From the NCBI GenBank assembly GCA_029260755.1, contig JAJDCQ010000213.1, forward strand, positions 62,001 to 126,000: DNA of 64,000 nucleotides. The letters are read 5' to 3'. The DNA is from Planctomycetota bacterium (lineage in GTDB: Bacteria; Planctomycetota; J058; JAJDCQ01). Position 1 is the first letter of the stretch. Each line of letters opens with the position of its first letter. The position numbers were made by a program, and so were the translations under genes. Of this stretch, positions 55,317 to 64,000 are shown one piece after another. The notes under the pieces are model-generated. The model was not told the origin of the DNA and made no database searches. It saw nothing but the letters and a program-made list of their open reading frames with translations.

Positions 55317-58238
55317 ATGAGCAACCCGCCGCGCGAGCTCGGCTCCGGTCCGGGCCTCCGGGCCGGCACCCGGTTCGGGCCCTACCAGGTCGAGGCGCTC
55401 CTCGGCCGCGGCGGCATGGGCGCCGTCTACCGCGCCCGACACCTCGAGACCGGCCGCGCCGACGCCCTCAAGGTCATCCTCGCGAGCCGTCTCGCGACCG
55501 ACCGTGGCCTCGCCCGCTTCCGGCGTGAGGTCGAGGTGCTCGCCCGGATCGAGCCGCACCCGGGCGTCGTCCGCGTCCACGCCTGCGGGCTGGAGCGCGG
55601 CCTGCCGTGGGCGGCGATGGACCTCGTCGCCGGTCGGTCGCTCGCGTCGATCCTCGACGCCGATGGGCCGCTCCCGGCGCGACGCGCCGCCGAGGTCGGC
55701 GCCGCCGTCGCGCGAGCCCTCGCGCACGTCCACGTCCACGGTGTGCTCCATCGCGACCTCAAGCCCGAGAACGTCCTCATCGCCGACGACGACGGCGCGC
55801 CTCGCCTCGTCGACTTCGGCCTCGCGTTCGACGCCTTCGCCGAGCGCCTCACCCAGACCGGAGAGCTCCTCGGGACGCCCGCCTACATGGCGCCCGAGCA
55901 GGTGAGCCGCGGCAGCCGGTCGGGCAGCGAGCCCGGCAGCAGGCCGGGCTCGGTCGACGTCGGCGGCGAGATCGGCCCGAGCACCGACGTCTACGGCGCC
56001 GGCGCCGTCCTCTACGCGGCCCTCACCGGCAGGCCGCCGTTCGTGGGCGACAGCGTCGCCCTCGTGATCCAGGTCGTCCAGCACGCGCCGACCTCGCCGC
56101 GCGCCGTCGTCGCCGACGTACCGGCCGAGCTCGAGGCGATCTGTCTCCGCTGCCTCGAGAAGGACCCCGCGTTCCGCTACCCGAGCGCGGTCGAGCTCGC
56201 CGAGGACCTCGATCGGTGGCTCCGCGGCGAGCCGGTCACCGCCCGGAGCTCGGGGATCGGGCGACTCCTCCGTCGCCTCCGGACGCCGGGCGCGCCGCGG
56301 CGCCGGTTCGTCGCGACGCTCGCCGCCGCCGGCGCGTTCGCGATCGCGGCGCTCGCCGTCGGCCTCGCCCTCGGCCCCGCGGGCATCGTCGGCGCGAGCC
56401 CGAGCGAGACGCTCGCCGCCCTCGAGCGGTCGCTCGACGCGGGCGATCCGCTCGACCCCGACGACGTGGCCGCCCTCGCCACCGATCCGGCGTTCGGCGG
56501 GGCGGACGAGCTCGCGCGGCGGGCCGAGCTCGTCGCCGTCCTCGCGGCCGCCGTCGCGCCGTCGGGCGCGGCCGCTCCCGCGGAGGCGACGATCGACCGG
56601 CTGGTGCCGCTGCTGAGACCGCGCGGCGTCGTCGACGGCGCGCAGAAGCGACGGGTCGAGCGGATCCTCGCGGCGGCGGGGCGCTTCGACGTCCTCGCCG
56701 GCGCGCTCCACGATGGCGTCCCGATCGCCTCGGCGTCGCCGACCGTGGCCGCGCCGCTCGCCCGAGCGATCGTCGCCGCCTGGGAGGGCGGCGCGCCCGC
56801 TCCCGCGGCGCCCGACGATGACGCCGCCTTCGGGGCTCTCATCCGTGCCCCCGACCTCGCCGAGCCCGAGCGCGGAGGCCTTCTCCTCGCGCGCGCGAGC
56901 GTCGTCGCCGACGCCGGCGACGCCGATCGGGCGCTCGACCTCTTCGCCCGGGCCGCCGCCCGTCACGGCGTCGCTCCGCCCCCCGATCGGGTCCCGACCG
57001 CCGTCGTCGAGCGCGCCGGCGCGCGGCTGCCGGAGCTGATCCGGAGCGGCGACGATCCCCGCGCGGCGTGGGCGGTCGGCGACATCCTCGCCCGGGCGAC
57101 CACGGGCGTGGCGACGCGGCTGCCGATCGCGACCATCGTCGAGCTCCAGACCGAGTCGATGACGACCTGGCTCTCGGTCTCGGGCGGCGTCGACAGCCGC
57201 TGGCGGAGCCTGATCGAGCGCCCACTCCGCGAGATCGCGTTCCTCGAGCGCTTCGGCGCCCAGCCGCTCGCCTCGCGCGAGATGCGCACGATCGGCTCCT
57301 CGCTCGGCCTCGAGCGGCTCGAGTCGCTCGCCGACGCCGAGCTCGCCCGGCCCTCGCGCTCCCGCGACCCGGCCGTGCTCCTCTTCGTCGCGCGGCTGCT
57401 CCTCGCTGCAGCCAAGACGTTCGACGCCGACGGCGCCGAGCGCGCCGCCGCGGTCGGCCAGCGCCTCGTCCAGGCCGCCGCCACGATCGGCCCCGACGAA
57501 GCGTGGCTTCACCTTCAGGTCGCCCGTCGACTCGAGGACCTCGAGCTCTGGGAGGACGCCCTCGAGGCGAGCGGTCGGGCGCTCGCCCTCGACCGCGAGC
57601 TCGCGCCGGAGCAGCGCGTGCCGGCGATCACCGAGACGCATCTGAGCGTCGTCTCGAAGCTCGCCCGCGCGGGCCGGCGGAGCTTGGAGCGCGGGGAGCG
57701 ATTCGCGCTCGCGGTCGAGGCGGCCCGCGTCCAGCTCGCCCGGCGCGCGCCGTGCCGCGAGCTCCTCGACGGCCGCGGCGTCGAGGCGTGGTCCGATCGA
57801 CGCGGCGACGCGATCAGCTACGTCATCCGCGAGGCGGCGGAGGCGGCCGCCGGTCGGACGTACCCCGCGTGCTGCGGGTCGGCGGCCGACGCCGCCGGGA
57901 CGCTCCCCGGCCTCGACGAGCTCATCGCGATGGGGGTCGAGCTCGGGCCGTCGGAGGCGATCGGGGCGCGCCTCTTGCGCCTCCGGGCGGAGCATCACGT
58001 CCGGCACGAGCGCCTCGAGGACGCCGTGGAAGACTTCGCCGCGTCGGTCCGCTGGGAGCTCCGGCGGGGCGACGGCGACGCGGGCTACTACCGCGGCGTC
58101 CATCAGTGGATCGCCGAGATCCTCGACGAGCGCGCCCGGCTCCTCCGCGCCCTCGGCCGCCTCGATGAGGCGGCTCGCGACGACGCGCGCGTCGAGGCGT
58201 CGCGGGCGAAGGTCGCCGAGCTCTCGCGCGAGGACTGA
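55317..58238 (+). CDS. Transmembrane serine/threonine kinase, relative of the 4299/7379 pair
   Basis: 973 residues from the ATG at 55317. The kinase domain keeps GRGGMG (30-35), K52, HRDLKPEN with D147, DFG and APEQ. A basic segment and a membrane helix (about 331-355) follow. About 600 residues outside are Ala/Leu/Arg/Glu-rich, helical, and share the general pattern of the two kinases at 4299 and 7379, though diverged, so all three derive from one ancestor. The outer region may sense a ligand or bind other proteins. It is not in an operon with the kinases that follow on the other strand. Confidence 0.85.
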   Translation: MSNPPRELGSGPGLRAGTRFGPYQVEALLGRGGMGAVYRARHLETGRADALKVILASRLATDRGLARFRREVEVLARIEPHPGVVRVHACGLERGLPWAAMDLVAGRSLASILDADGPLPARRAAEVGAAVARALAHVHVHGVLHRDLKPENVLIADDDGAPRLVDFGLAFDAFAERLTQTGELLGTPAYMAPEQVSRGSRSGSEPGSRPGSVDVGGEIGPSTDVYGAGAVLYAALTGRPPFVGDSVALVIQVVQHAPTSPRAVVADVPAELEAICLRCLEKDPAFRYPSAVELAEDLDRWLRGEPVTARSSGIGRLLRRLRTPGAPRRRFVATLAAAGAFAIAALAVGLALGPAGIVGASPSETLAALERSLDAGDPLDPDDVAALATDPAFGGADELARRAELVAVLAAAVAPSGAAAPAEATIDRLVPLLRPRGVVDGAQKRRVERILAAAGRFDVLAGALHDGVPIASASPTVAAPLARAIVAAWEGGAPAPAAPDDDAAFGALIRAPDLAEPERGGLLLARASVVADAGDADRALDLFARAAARHGVAPPPDRVPTAVVERAGARLPELIRSGDDPRAAWAVGDILARATTGVATRLPIATIVELQTESMTTWLSVSGGVDSRWRSLIERPLREIAFLERFGAQPLASREMRTIGSSLGLERLESLADAELARPSRSRDPAVLLFVARLLLAAAKTFDADGAERAAAVGQRLVQAAATIGPDEAWLHLQVARRLEDLELWEDALEASGRALALDRELAPEQRVPAITETHLSVVSKLARAGRRSLERGERFALAVEAARVQLARRAPCRELLDGRGVEAWSDRRGDAISYVIREAAEAAAGRTYPACCGSAADAAGTLPGLDELIAMGVELGPSEAIGARLLRLRAEHHVRHERLEDAVEDFAASVRWELRRGDGDAGYYRGVHQWIAEILDERARLLRALGRLDEAARDDARVEASRAKVAELSRED

Positions 58239-58268
58239 TCGCGGCTCGGCGTGCGAGCCCGTGCCCGG

Positions 58269-59558
58269 TCAGAAGCCGAGCGTCATGATCCGGAGGAGCC
58301 AGCGCGGCAGCCACCGCCGCAGGCGCCACCGCACGATGGTCGCGATCGTGCTCAGCGTGCCGCGAGTCGGCAGCGCCTCGGCGACCAGGGCGGCCTCGCT
58401 CATCTGCGCGCTGGTCGGCGTTCGCCAGCCGCGGATCGAGTCGATCCGCCGTTCGGCGATGTCGACGTCGTGGACGAGGTGCCGGCGGTAGCGCCACAGG
58501 CCGACCGCGAGGACGGCGGTCGCGAGGGCGCTCGAGAGAAGGCCGACGAGGATCGACCCGATGACCGCCTCGCCCGCGGCGTTCGGTGGTGGCGAGTTGG
58601 CGTGGATGTTCGCGCCGAGGAGCCCGAAGCCGATCGCCGCGACGAGCCAGAGGAGGAGCATCGTTCCGACGATCGAGGCCCGGTGGAGGAGACCGGTGCG
58701 GACCTCGTCGAGGTTGCGGTGGTCGTTCCACAGCTCGAGCCGGAGGGCGGTCAGGAACGCGGCCGCCGACTCCCAACGGCGGCGCGAGTCGCCGGCCAGG
58801 GCGCGGGCGAGGAGGCGGTCGACCGCGCCGGGCAGCTCGGGGCGTCGTCGACTCGGCGGCTCCGCCACCCCCTGGGGTCGCTCGCCGAGGAGGAGCTCGT
58901 GGAGGATCACGCCGACGGCGTAGACGTCGGAGCGGTGGGAGGGCTTCTGACCGGCCCGCTGCTCGGGCGCCATGTACTCGATCGTGCCCGCGAGGCGCGC
59001 GTCGGCGGCCGACAGGCTGACCGAGAGGGTCGCCGTCTGCTGCGCGATCTTGCGCGAGAGGCCGAAGTCGCTCACGTGGAGCGCGCCCTCCTCGTCGAAG
59101 AGGAGGTTCTCGGGCTTGAGGTCGCCGTGGACGATGCCCTCGCGTTGCAGCCGGGTGAGCAGCTCGAGGACGCGCTCGACGTGCTGGATCGCCTCGCCGG
59201 CGGCGAGGCGCCCGCCGGCGAGCTTCCGCCGCAGGTCCCCCCCGCGGAGGTAGTCCATGACGAGGTAGGGCGGGTCGTGGTCGAGGGCGACGTCGTGGAC
59301 GGCGACGACGCCGCGCCCGCGGACGAGACCGAGGCTGCTCGCCTCGGCCTGGAGCTGCTCGGCGTGCGCGTGATGAACGACCACCTTGAGGGCGTAGCGG
59401 CGCTCGTCGCCGCGCTCGTCACCGCGCCCGGCCTTCGCGCGCCGGACGCGCCAGACCTCGGAGAAGCCGCCCCGCCCGAGCGGCTCCTCGAGGATCCAGG
59501 GACCGAGCCGTTCTCCCTCGCTCCGCGTCCAGCCGGCCTTCGCCGTCGTCGCGCTCAC
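58269..59558 (-). CDS. Serine/threonine kinase with C-terminal membrane segments (non-RD)
   Basis: 429 residues. Kinase domain: GRGGFSEVW near 29-37, ALKVVV with the catalytic Lys, HGDLKPEN (Arg of HRD replaced by Gly) and DFG, then APEQ. After the kinase two hydrophobic helices (about 290-360) hold the protein in the membrane, and the C-terminal ~70 residues are Arg-rich. The HGD form means that activation-loop phosphorylation is probably not required. It is the last of three kinases in one operon, 4 bp after the previous stop. Confidence 0.8.
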   Translation of the reverse strand: MSATTAKAGWTRSEGERLGPWILEEPLGRGGFSEVWRVRRAKAGRGDERGDERRYALKVVVHHAHAEQLQAEASSLGLVRGRGVVAVHDVALDHDPPYLVMDYLRGGDLRRKLAGGRLAAGEAIQHVERVLELLTRLQREGIVHGDLKPENLLFDEEGALHVSDFGLSRKIAQQTATLSVSLSAADARLAGTIEYMAPEQRAGQKPSHRSDVYAVGVILHELLLGERPQGVAEPPSRRRPELPGAVDRLLARALAGDSRRRWESAAAFLTALRLELWNDHRNLDEVRTGLLHRASIVGTMLLLWLVAAIGFGLLGANIHANSPPPNAAGEAVIGSILVGLLSSALATAVLAVGLWRYRRHLVHDVDIAERRIDSIRGWRTPTSAQMSEAALVAEALPTRGTLSTIATIVRWRLRRWLPRWLLRIMTLGF

Positions 59559-59562
59559 GCCG

Positions 59563-60708
59563 TCACCGCCCCCGCCGCGCGGCGGTGTCGAGGAGGAGCG
59601 ACCCGAGCACCGCGAGCATCGTCGGCGTGGCGACGAGCGCGACCCGGAGCAGCGCGACGAGCGGCTCGTCGAGCTCGGCGCCGTAGCGGTCGATCGCGAT
59701 GACGGTGAAGAGGATGATCGCCGGGAGCATGATCCCCACGAGCAGCGTCATCAGGAACGAGACGTCGCCGACCGGCCGCACGCCGCGGAGGGTCGGCTCG
59801 ATCGAGGTCTCCGCGACCGGCGCGACGAGCTCGATCCCCTGCTCGCCCGCGGCGAGGTCGGCGAGCATCGTCCCGGCGTCGGGGTAGCGCCGCTCCGCGT
59901 CGCGGGCGAGGGCGCGGCCGACGACCCGGTCGAGCGCCGCGGGCACATCGACGGGCGGGTCGAGGCGGGCGAGGACGACCCGGAGCGGCTCGACCAGGCC
60001 GAGCGGGCGCCGCCCGACCGCGAGCTCGTAGGTGAGCACGCCGAGCGCGTAGACGTCGCTGGCCGGGGAGAGCTCGCCGCCCGCCCGGACCTCCGGCGCG
60101 ACGTAGTCGAACGTCCCGCGCAGCCGCCCCGCGCCGTCCGCGCCGGTCGCGAGCGACGGCTCGATCGGCGCGTCGTCGCCCTCGCGAACGCGGGCATCGA
60201 GGAGGAGCTTCTTCCGGCGCTGCGCCCGCGAGAGCCCGAGGTCGGCGATCTTCGGCCGCCCCTCGCCGTCGAGGAGCACGTTCTCGGGCTTGAGGTCGCC
60301 GTGGACGATCCCCTCCTCGTGGGCGAAGGCCATCCCCTCGAGGACGCTCGTGATGAGCTCGATCACCCGGCCGGGCGGCAGCCGCTCGCCGGGGGCGTCG
60401 AGCATCGCCGCGCGGAGGTCGCCGCCGCCGCAGAACTCGAGGACGAAGTAAGGCGGGTCGGCGTCGACCGCCTCCTCGATGATCTGGACGAAGTGGGGGC
60501 TACGGAGCTGCCGGAGGAGCTCGCCCTCGTGGCGGAGGACGCTCAGCAGCTCGGGGCGGATGCCGATCTTGATCGCGACGGCGTCGCCGCCGCCCGTCGG
60601 CTCGGCCCGGTGGACCCGGGCGAAGCCGCCGCGGCCGACCTCCTCGCGGAGCTCGTAGCCCGAGAGGACGAGGGGGACATCGCGCGTGGGGTCGGCCGGG
60701 GCGCTCAT
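59563..60708 (-). CDS. Serine/threonine kinase with C-terminal membrane segments (non-RD, DLG)
   Basis: 381 residues. GRGGFARVH near 26, AIKIG with the catalytic Lys, HGDLKPEN and DLG replace the usual HRD and DFG. Two membrane helices (about 305-345 and 350-375) close the protein, leaving almost nothing outside. The arrangement matches the downstream kinase, so the two are probably paralogues working in the same membrane. It is the middle gene of a three-kinase operon. Confidence 0.8.
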   Translation of the reverse strand: MSAPADPTRDVPLVLSGYELREEVGRGGFARVHRAEPTGGGDAVAIKIGIRPELLSVLRHEGELLRQLRSPHFVQIIEEAVDADPPYFVLEFCGGGDLRAAMLDAPGERLPPGRVIELITSVLEGMAFAHEEGIVHGDLKPENVLLDGEGRPKIADLGLSRAQRRKKLLLDARVREGDDAPIEPSLATGADGAGRLRGTFDYVAPEVRAGGELSPASDVYALGVLTYELAVGRRPLGLVEPLRVVLARLDPPVDVPAALDRVVGRALARDAERRYPDAGTMLADLAAGEQGIELVAPVAETSIEPTLRGVRPVGDVSFLMTLLVGIMLPAIILFTVIAIDRYGAELDEPLVALLRVALVATPTMLAVLGSLLLDTAARRGR

Positions 60709-60739
60709 CGTTCGTCAGGACGAACGAGCGGCCCTGTCA

Positions 60740-62266
60740 TTACGAGCCGCCAGCGCTGCCCATGTCGGCGAGGTGGCTCTCGGCGATCCGGGCCCACTGG
60801 CTGCTCGGCGCGAGGCGGATGACGTTCTCGTACTCGCGCCGCGCCTCGTCGTACTCGCCCCGTCCCTTGTGCCCGGCGGCCTTCTTGAGCAAGAGCACGG
60901 CCCGCTCCTCGTCCTGCGGCGGAGCGCCCGGCTTGATCTCCGGTCGGAAGATCACCGCGACGATGATGATGATCAGCACGGCGACCGCGCCGAAGATCGC
61001 GACGGCGAGCGAGACGCTCTCGGTCTGCTTCGCGCCGCGGATGCGCACCGCGCGGATGCGTCGGGCGCGCTCGCGCCGCTCCTGCGCCTCGGGGTCGATG
61101 TAGGCGGAGAGCGACGCGCTCGGCTTCTCGCGTCGACGAGCGTTGGCGCCGCTCGTGCGCGCTTCCCGCCCGCTCCCGCCGCCTCCGCCTCCGCCGCGCT
61201 TGGGCGCGCCGGCCGGGCGCTTCCCGTCGAGCGCCCGCTCGATCTCGTCGGTCAGCTCCTCGGGCGACTGCGGGCGATCCTCGCGCCGCTTCTCCATAAG
61301 GTAGAGGACGAGGTCGCTCGAGGCGCGGCTGACCTTCGGGTTGCGGCGCTTCGGCGGCTCGGGATCCTCGGTCAGGTGCTTCGTCATCAGCACCATCGGG
61401 CTGCTCCCGACGAACGGCGTCTCGCCGGTGAGCATGTGATAGACGGTCGCGCCGAGCGAGTAGATGTCGCTCCGGATGTCGACGTCGGACTCGCCGCGCG
61501 CCTGCTCGGGCGAGATGTAGTGCGGCGTCCCGATCGGGATGCCCTTGCGGTCCGCCTCGCCGTCGTCGCCCTCGGCCACCTTCGCGAGGCCGAGGTCGCA
61601 GAGCTTCGCTATGTCGTGGTTCGCGACGAGGATGTTCTGCGGCTTCACGTCGCGGTGGACGAGGCCGTGCTTCGCGGCGTGGGTGAGCGCCGCGGCGACC
61701 TGGAGGGTGATCCGGAGGGCCCGCTTCTCCTCGATCGCGCCGCGCGCCTCGACGAGCTCGGCGACCGTGTCGCCCTCGACGTACTCCATCACGAAGTAGC
61801 AGTAGCCGTTGACCTCGCCGACGTCGATCCCGGCGATGATGTTCTCGTGGTTGAGCCGGGCGACCGCGCGCGCCTCGCTGATGAAGCGCTCGCGGAAGGT
61901 GCGGTCCTTGGCGTAGCGCGGCGGGAGAACCTTGAGGGCGACGATGCGGTCGAGCGAGACCTGGCGGGCCTTGTAGACCTGGCCGCCCATGCCGCCCTTG
62001 CCGATCAGCTCCTGGATCTCGTAGCCGGGGATCGCGAGGGTCTGCTGGCGGTGCTGCTGGACCTCGAGGATGCGGTTGACGCCGTTCTGATCGAGGTAAC
62101 CCTTCTCGATCATGATCTCGCCGATGCGCTTCGGCACGACGCCGAAGGATCGGAGCTTCTGCTGGATCTCGAGGCAGGCCTGGACCGACTCCCCGGCGGT
62201 GAGGCCCTCGCGGACCGCGATCTCGCCGAAGAGCATGCCTTGCTGGGTCGCGGTCGCTTGGGTCAT
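60740..62266 (-). CDS. Serine/threonine kinase with N-terminal GspE/MshEN-like domain and a terminal TPR
   Basis: 508 residues from the ATG at 62266 (a GTG two codons earlier is possible). The first ~75 residues (LFGEIAVREGLTAGESVQACLEIQQ, IGEIMIEKGYLD) are a helical unit repeated twice, like the N-terminal domain seen before kinases and secretion ATPases in Planctomycetota. The kinase has GKGGMGGQVY (one extra Gly in the loop), ALKVL, HRDVKPQN and DLG. A Gly-rich linker, a membrane helix (about 425-450) and one TPR-like outer segment complete it. It is the first gene of the operon with two smaller kinases, and may act upstream of them. Confidence 0.85.
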   Translation of the reverse strand: MTQATATQQGMLFGEIAVREGLTAGESVQACLEIQQKLRSFGVVPKRIGEIMIEKGYLDQNGVNRILEVQQHRQQTLAIPGYEIQELIGKGGMGGQVYKARQVSLDRIVALKVLPPRYAKDRTFRERFISEARAVARLNHENIIAGIDVGEVNGYCYFVMEYVEGDTVAELVEARGAIEEKRALRITLQVAAALTHAAKHGLVHRDVKPQNILVANHDIAKLCDLGLAKVAEGDDGEADRKGIPIGTPHYISPEQARGESDVDIRSDIYSLGATVYHMLTGETPFVGSSPMVLMTKHLTEDPEPPKRRNPKVSRASSDLVLYLMEKRREDRPQSPEELTDEIERALDGKRPAGAPKRGGGGGGGSGREARTSGANARRREKPSASLSAYIDPEAQERRERARRIRAVRIRGAKQTESVSLAVAIFGAVAVLIIIIVAVIFRPEIKPGAPPQDEERAVLLLKKAAGHKGRGEYDEARREYENVIRLAPSSQWARIAESHLADMGSAGGS

Positions 62267-62448
62267 CGTCACCCCGCGGCGCGCGGATCACCGCCGCCGC
62301 TCCCGGCCCGACGGTCGACCGACCGACGGGCGTCTCGTGAACAGAGCCCTACCCCCGGGGGGATTCCCCATGATCCATCGGGGGTCTCTCGACCGCAAGG
62401 CGGCGAGGGGGCGCTCGGTCCGACCTCGTTTCGAGGTCGTCAGTTGCG

Positions 62449-63282
62449 TCACGCGGGCGGCGAGCTCATGGGGCCGTCATCGTCGTCGGCGGCCGCCTTC
62501 GCCCGCCACGCGACGACCTCGTCGAACGCCTCGCGGGTCGGCTTTCGGGTCAGGAGGATGACGAGGATCAGGGGATAGACCGAGGCGAAGATCCACATGA
62601 AGACCGCGCCCGCGATCGCGCCGAGCCAGCTCAGCGAGCTGAACATCGCGATCGGGGCCGCCGCCCCCGCGGCGCCGCCGCGCGCCTGGGCCATCCGCGT
62701 CTGCGCCGCCATCATCGCGTCCATCGACTCCATCTGTCCGGGCACGAGGAGGCCGTACCAGATGGCGAAGACGAGGGCGAAGAGGAGCTTGTAGCCGCCG
62801 GCGAAGAGCGAGATCTTGCGACCCCACGGGCGCACGAGGAGGAGGCCGATCCCGCCGATGATGAGCAGCAGGTTCCCGAGGGCGGAGAGGACCGCGTCGC
62901 TGACGAAGTACCCGATCACGATCGGCTCGCCCATCCACGCGTACATGGCGAAGAAGTCGGGGTCGAACGGCGGGTTCGAGGCCTTCCAGTCGTCGAGCTC
63001 GCCGCGCAGCTCCTCCTTCTCCTCCTCGGTCTCGGCGTCCTCGATCTGGTCGGCGTAGTCCTCCTCGACCTCCGCGCGCCGGGCGGACTCCTCCTTCTCG
63101 ATCTGCGCCTGGAGAGCGTCCATCCCGATGCCCATGACCGGGCTGATGAGCGACATGGCGTTCGGGCAGAGGGCGAAGAGGCCGTAGCAGATCGAGATGA
63201 CCGCGATGACGGTGATCGTGTAGGGACGCTCGGGCGCGTCCTCGAAACGGCCGCTCTCGCGGCTGGGCTCCCAGACCGACAT
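62449..63282 (-). CDS. Polytopic membrane protein with charged extracytoplasmic or cytoplasmic insert
   Basis: 277 residues from the ATG at 63282; a longer frame exists but overlaps the upstream gene. About four to five hydrophobic helices (near 28-50, 130-155, 165-190 and 215-250) flank a Glu/Lys/Asp-rich helical stretch (about 65-110, coiled coil likely). I recognise no family. It begins 2 bp after the stop of the next upstream gene on the same strand, so the two are co-transcribed and probably act in the same membrane. Confidence 0.6.
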   Translation of the reverse strand: MSVWEPSRESGRFEDAPERPYTITVIAVISICYGLFALCPNAMSLISPVMGIGMDALQAQIEKEESARRAEVEEDYADQIEDAETEEEKEELRGELDDWKASNPPFDPDFFAMYAWMGEPIVIGYFVSDAVLSALGNLLLIIGGIGLLLVRPWGRKISLFAGGYKLLFALVFAIWYGLLVPGQMESMDAMMAAQTRMAQARGGAAGAAAPIAMFSSLSWLGAIAGAVFMWIFASVYPLILVILLTRKPTREAFDEVVAWRAKAAADDDDGPMSSPPA

Positions 63283-63284
63283 CG

Positions 63285-64000
63285 TCAGACCGCCTCGGTC
63301 GCCATCTTGATCATGAGCACGACGCTCAGCCCGAACATGCAGCCCATCAACACCGCCATCGCCAGGACCATCACGACGAGGGCGACCGCCGCCGAGCCGA
63401 TCCCGTTTCCGATCTGTCGGTCGTGGGCGCCGGAGATCGCCGCTCCGCTCGTGTAGAGGAGCCACATCCACTGCATCGCGGTGCCGGCGACCACGCAGAT
63501 CAGATACAGGATCACGCCGGCCGTCACGCTGCCGGCCGTCTTCGCGATCAGGAACGCGGGGATCCCGAGGGCGTGGCCGAGCTGAGGCACCCAGAGAAAC
63601 GTCCCGACGACGTAGGTCCCCGCGCGGAACGTCGTCGCGAAGCTCCGGCGAGTCCTGTCCTTGCCCGTGACGCCCGCGCCCAGGTGAAGGAGCGCCGACC
63701 AGACGGCGGCCTGCATCAGCCCGCCGGCCGCGAGCGAGACGGAGCCGCCGACGATGACCTCGAGGACCGACGGCATCGTCACCTCGATGCCGAGGCGCTG
63801 CTCGATCTGGGGGTTGTCGACGATCGCGACCCAGGTGCCGTGGACGACGTGCTCGGCCGCCAGGAAGATCAGCGATGCCGACGCGCCGGCGAGCAGCATC
63901 GAGACCGTCGCGTAGACGATCACCCGCACCGGGCTGCCGGCCGGGGCGAAGCTCTCGAAGAACGCGCGCGGCCGGAACAGGATCGAGAGCAGGGTCGGGA
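63285..64000 (-). CDS. Yip1-like membrane protein, 5' end cut by the window edge
   Basis: The frame is open to the right edge, reading through an internal GTG at 63929, so the start lies outside. The segment LLSILFRPRAFFESFAPAGS at the cut end is the usual start of prokaryotic Yip1-family proteins, followed by about five hydrophobic helices. Yip1 proteins act in vesicle traffic in eukaryotes; bacterial members have no established role. It is the upstream partner of the membrane gene at 62449. Confidence 0.65.
   Translation of the reverse strand, partial: PTLLSILFRPRAFFESFAPAGSPVRVIVYATVSMLLAGASASLIFLAAEHVVHGTWVAIVDNPQIEQRLGIEVTMPSVLEVIVGGSVSLAAGGLMQAAVWSALLHLGAGVTGKDRTRRSFATTFRAGTYVVGTFLWVPQLGHALGIPAFLIAKTAGSVTAGVILYLICVVAGTAMQWMWLLYTSGAAISGAHDRQIGNGIGSAAVALVVMVLAMAVLMGCMFGLSVVLMIKMATEAV

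Overview
The window is about 64 kb of very GC-rich bacterial DNA, with strong G/C bias at third codon positions and almost no coding-free space. The gene content points to the Planctomycetota, probably a poorly cultivated lineage. It has nine Hanks-type serine/threonine kinase genes, including WD40-kinase and kinase-FGE fusions, kinases with DWG or DLG in place of DFG, a DUF1570 protein, and cytochrome c-tailed sugar dehydrogenase-like proteins. It also has many long palindromic intergenic repeats. The lineage is inferred from gene content; there is no rRNA or tRNA gene in the window to confirm it.

Layout. 1-1653: end of an mrfA-like helicase and an mrfB-like exonuclease (DNA repair), then 535 bp of palindromic repeats. 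2189-4190: secreted vWA protein, fatty-acid-hydroxylase-family membrane protein and a TetR-type palindromic operator. 4299-10432: two tandem paralogous receptor kinases. 10442-14090: membrane-anchored GH2 glycosidase and a sialidase-like beta-propeller protein. 14194-19358: secreted endonuclease/phosphatase-family protein, then a secreted Ig-like protein paired with a FadL-type outer membrane porin. 19563-23782: MBL-fold hydrolase and a tight four-gene operon led by a membrane spermidine-synthase-like protein. 23796-32083: WD40 kinase, DoxX and kinase-FGE fusion. 32135-35638: glucose/sorbosone dehydrogenase with two haem motifs, then a thymidylate kinase-orotate phosphoribosyltransferase fusion. 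35789-40429: a very large atypical kinase with acidic and TPR regions. 40662-43215: an ECF sigma operon with a cupredoxin-domain putative anti-sigma factor and a cupredoxin lipoprotein. 43640-49571: YdjM-like membrane protein, AidB-like acyl-CoA dehydrogenase, DUF1570 peptidase-like protein and a cysteine-less dihydrolipoamide-dehydrogenase-like flavoprotein. 49877-50551: an iodothyronine-deiodinase-like protein that reads as a selenoprotein through an in-frame UGA followed by a SECIS-like hairpin. 50641-55056: aminotransferase-purC-lipoprotein-purE-mtnA operon. 55317-62266: four more kinases. 62449-64000: two membrane proteins, the last one (Yip1-like) cut by the window edge.

The most notable items are the probable deiodinase-like selenoprotein (conventional gene calling would split it in two), the sigma/cupredoxin operon, the Tmk-PyrE fusion, a recurring promoter arrangement that predicts leaderless mRNAs, and several families of long inverted repeats between genes. 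Most genes are typical of heavily signalling, surface-active Planctomycetota. No CRISPR array, phage, complete insertion sequence, rRNA or tRNA was seen.
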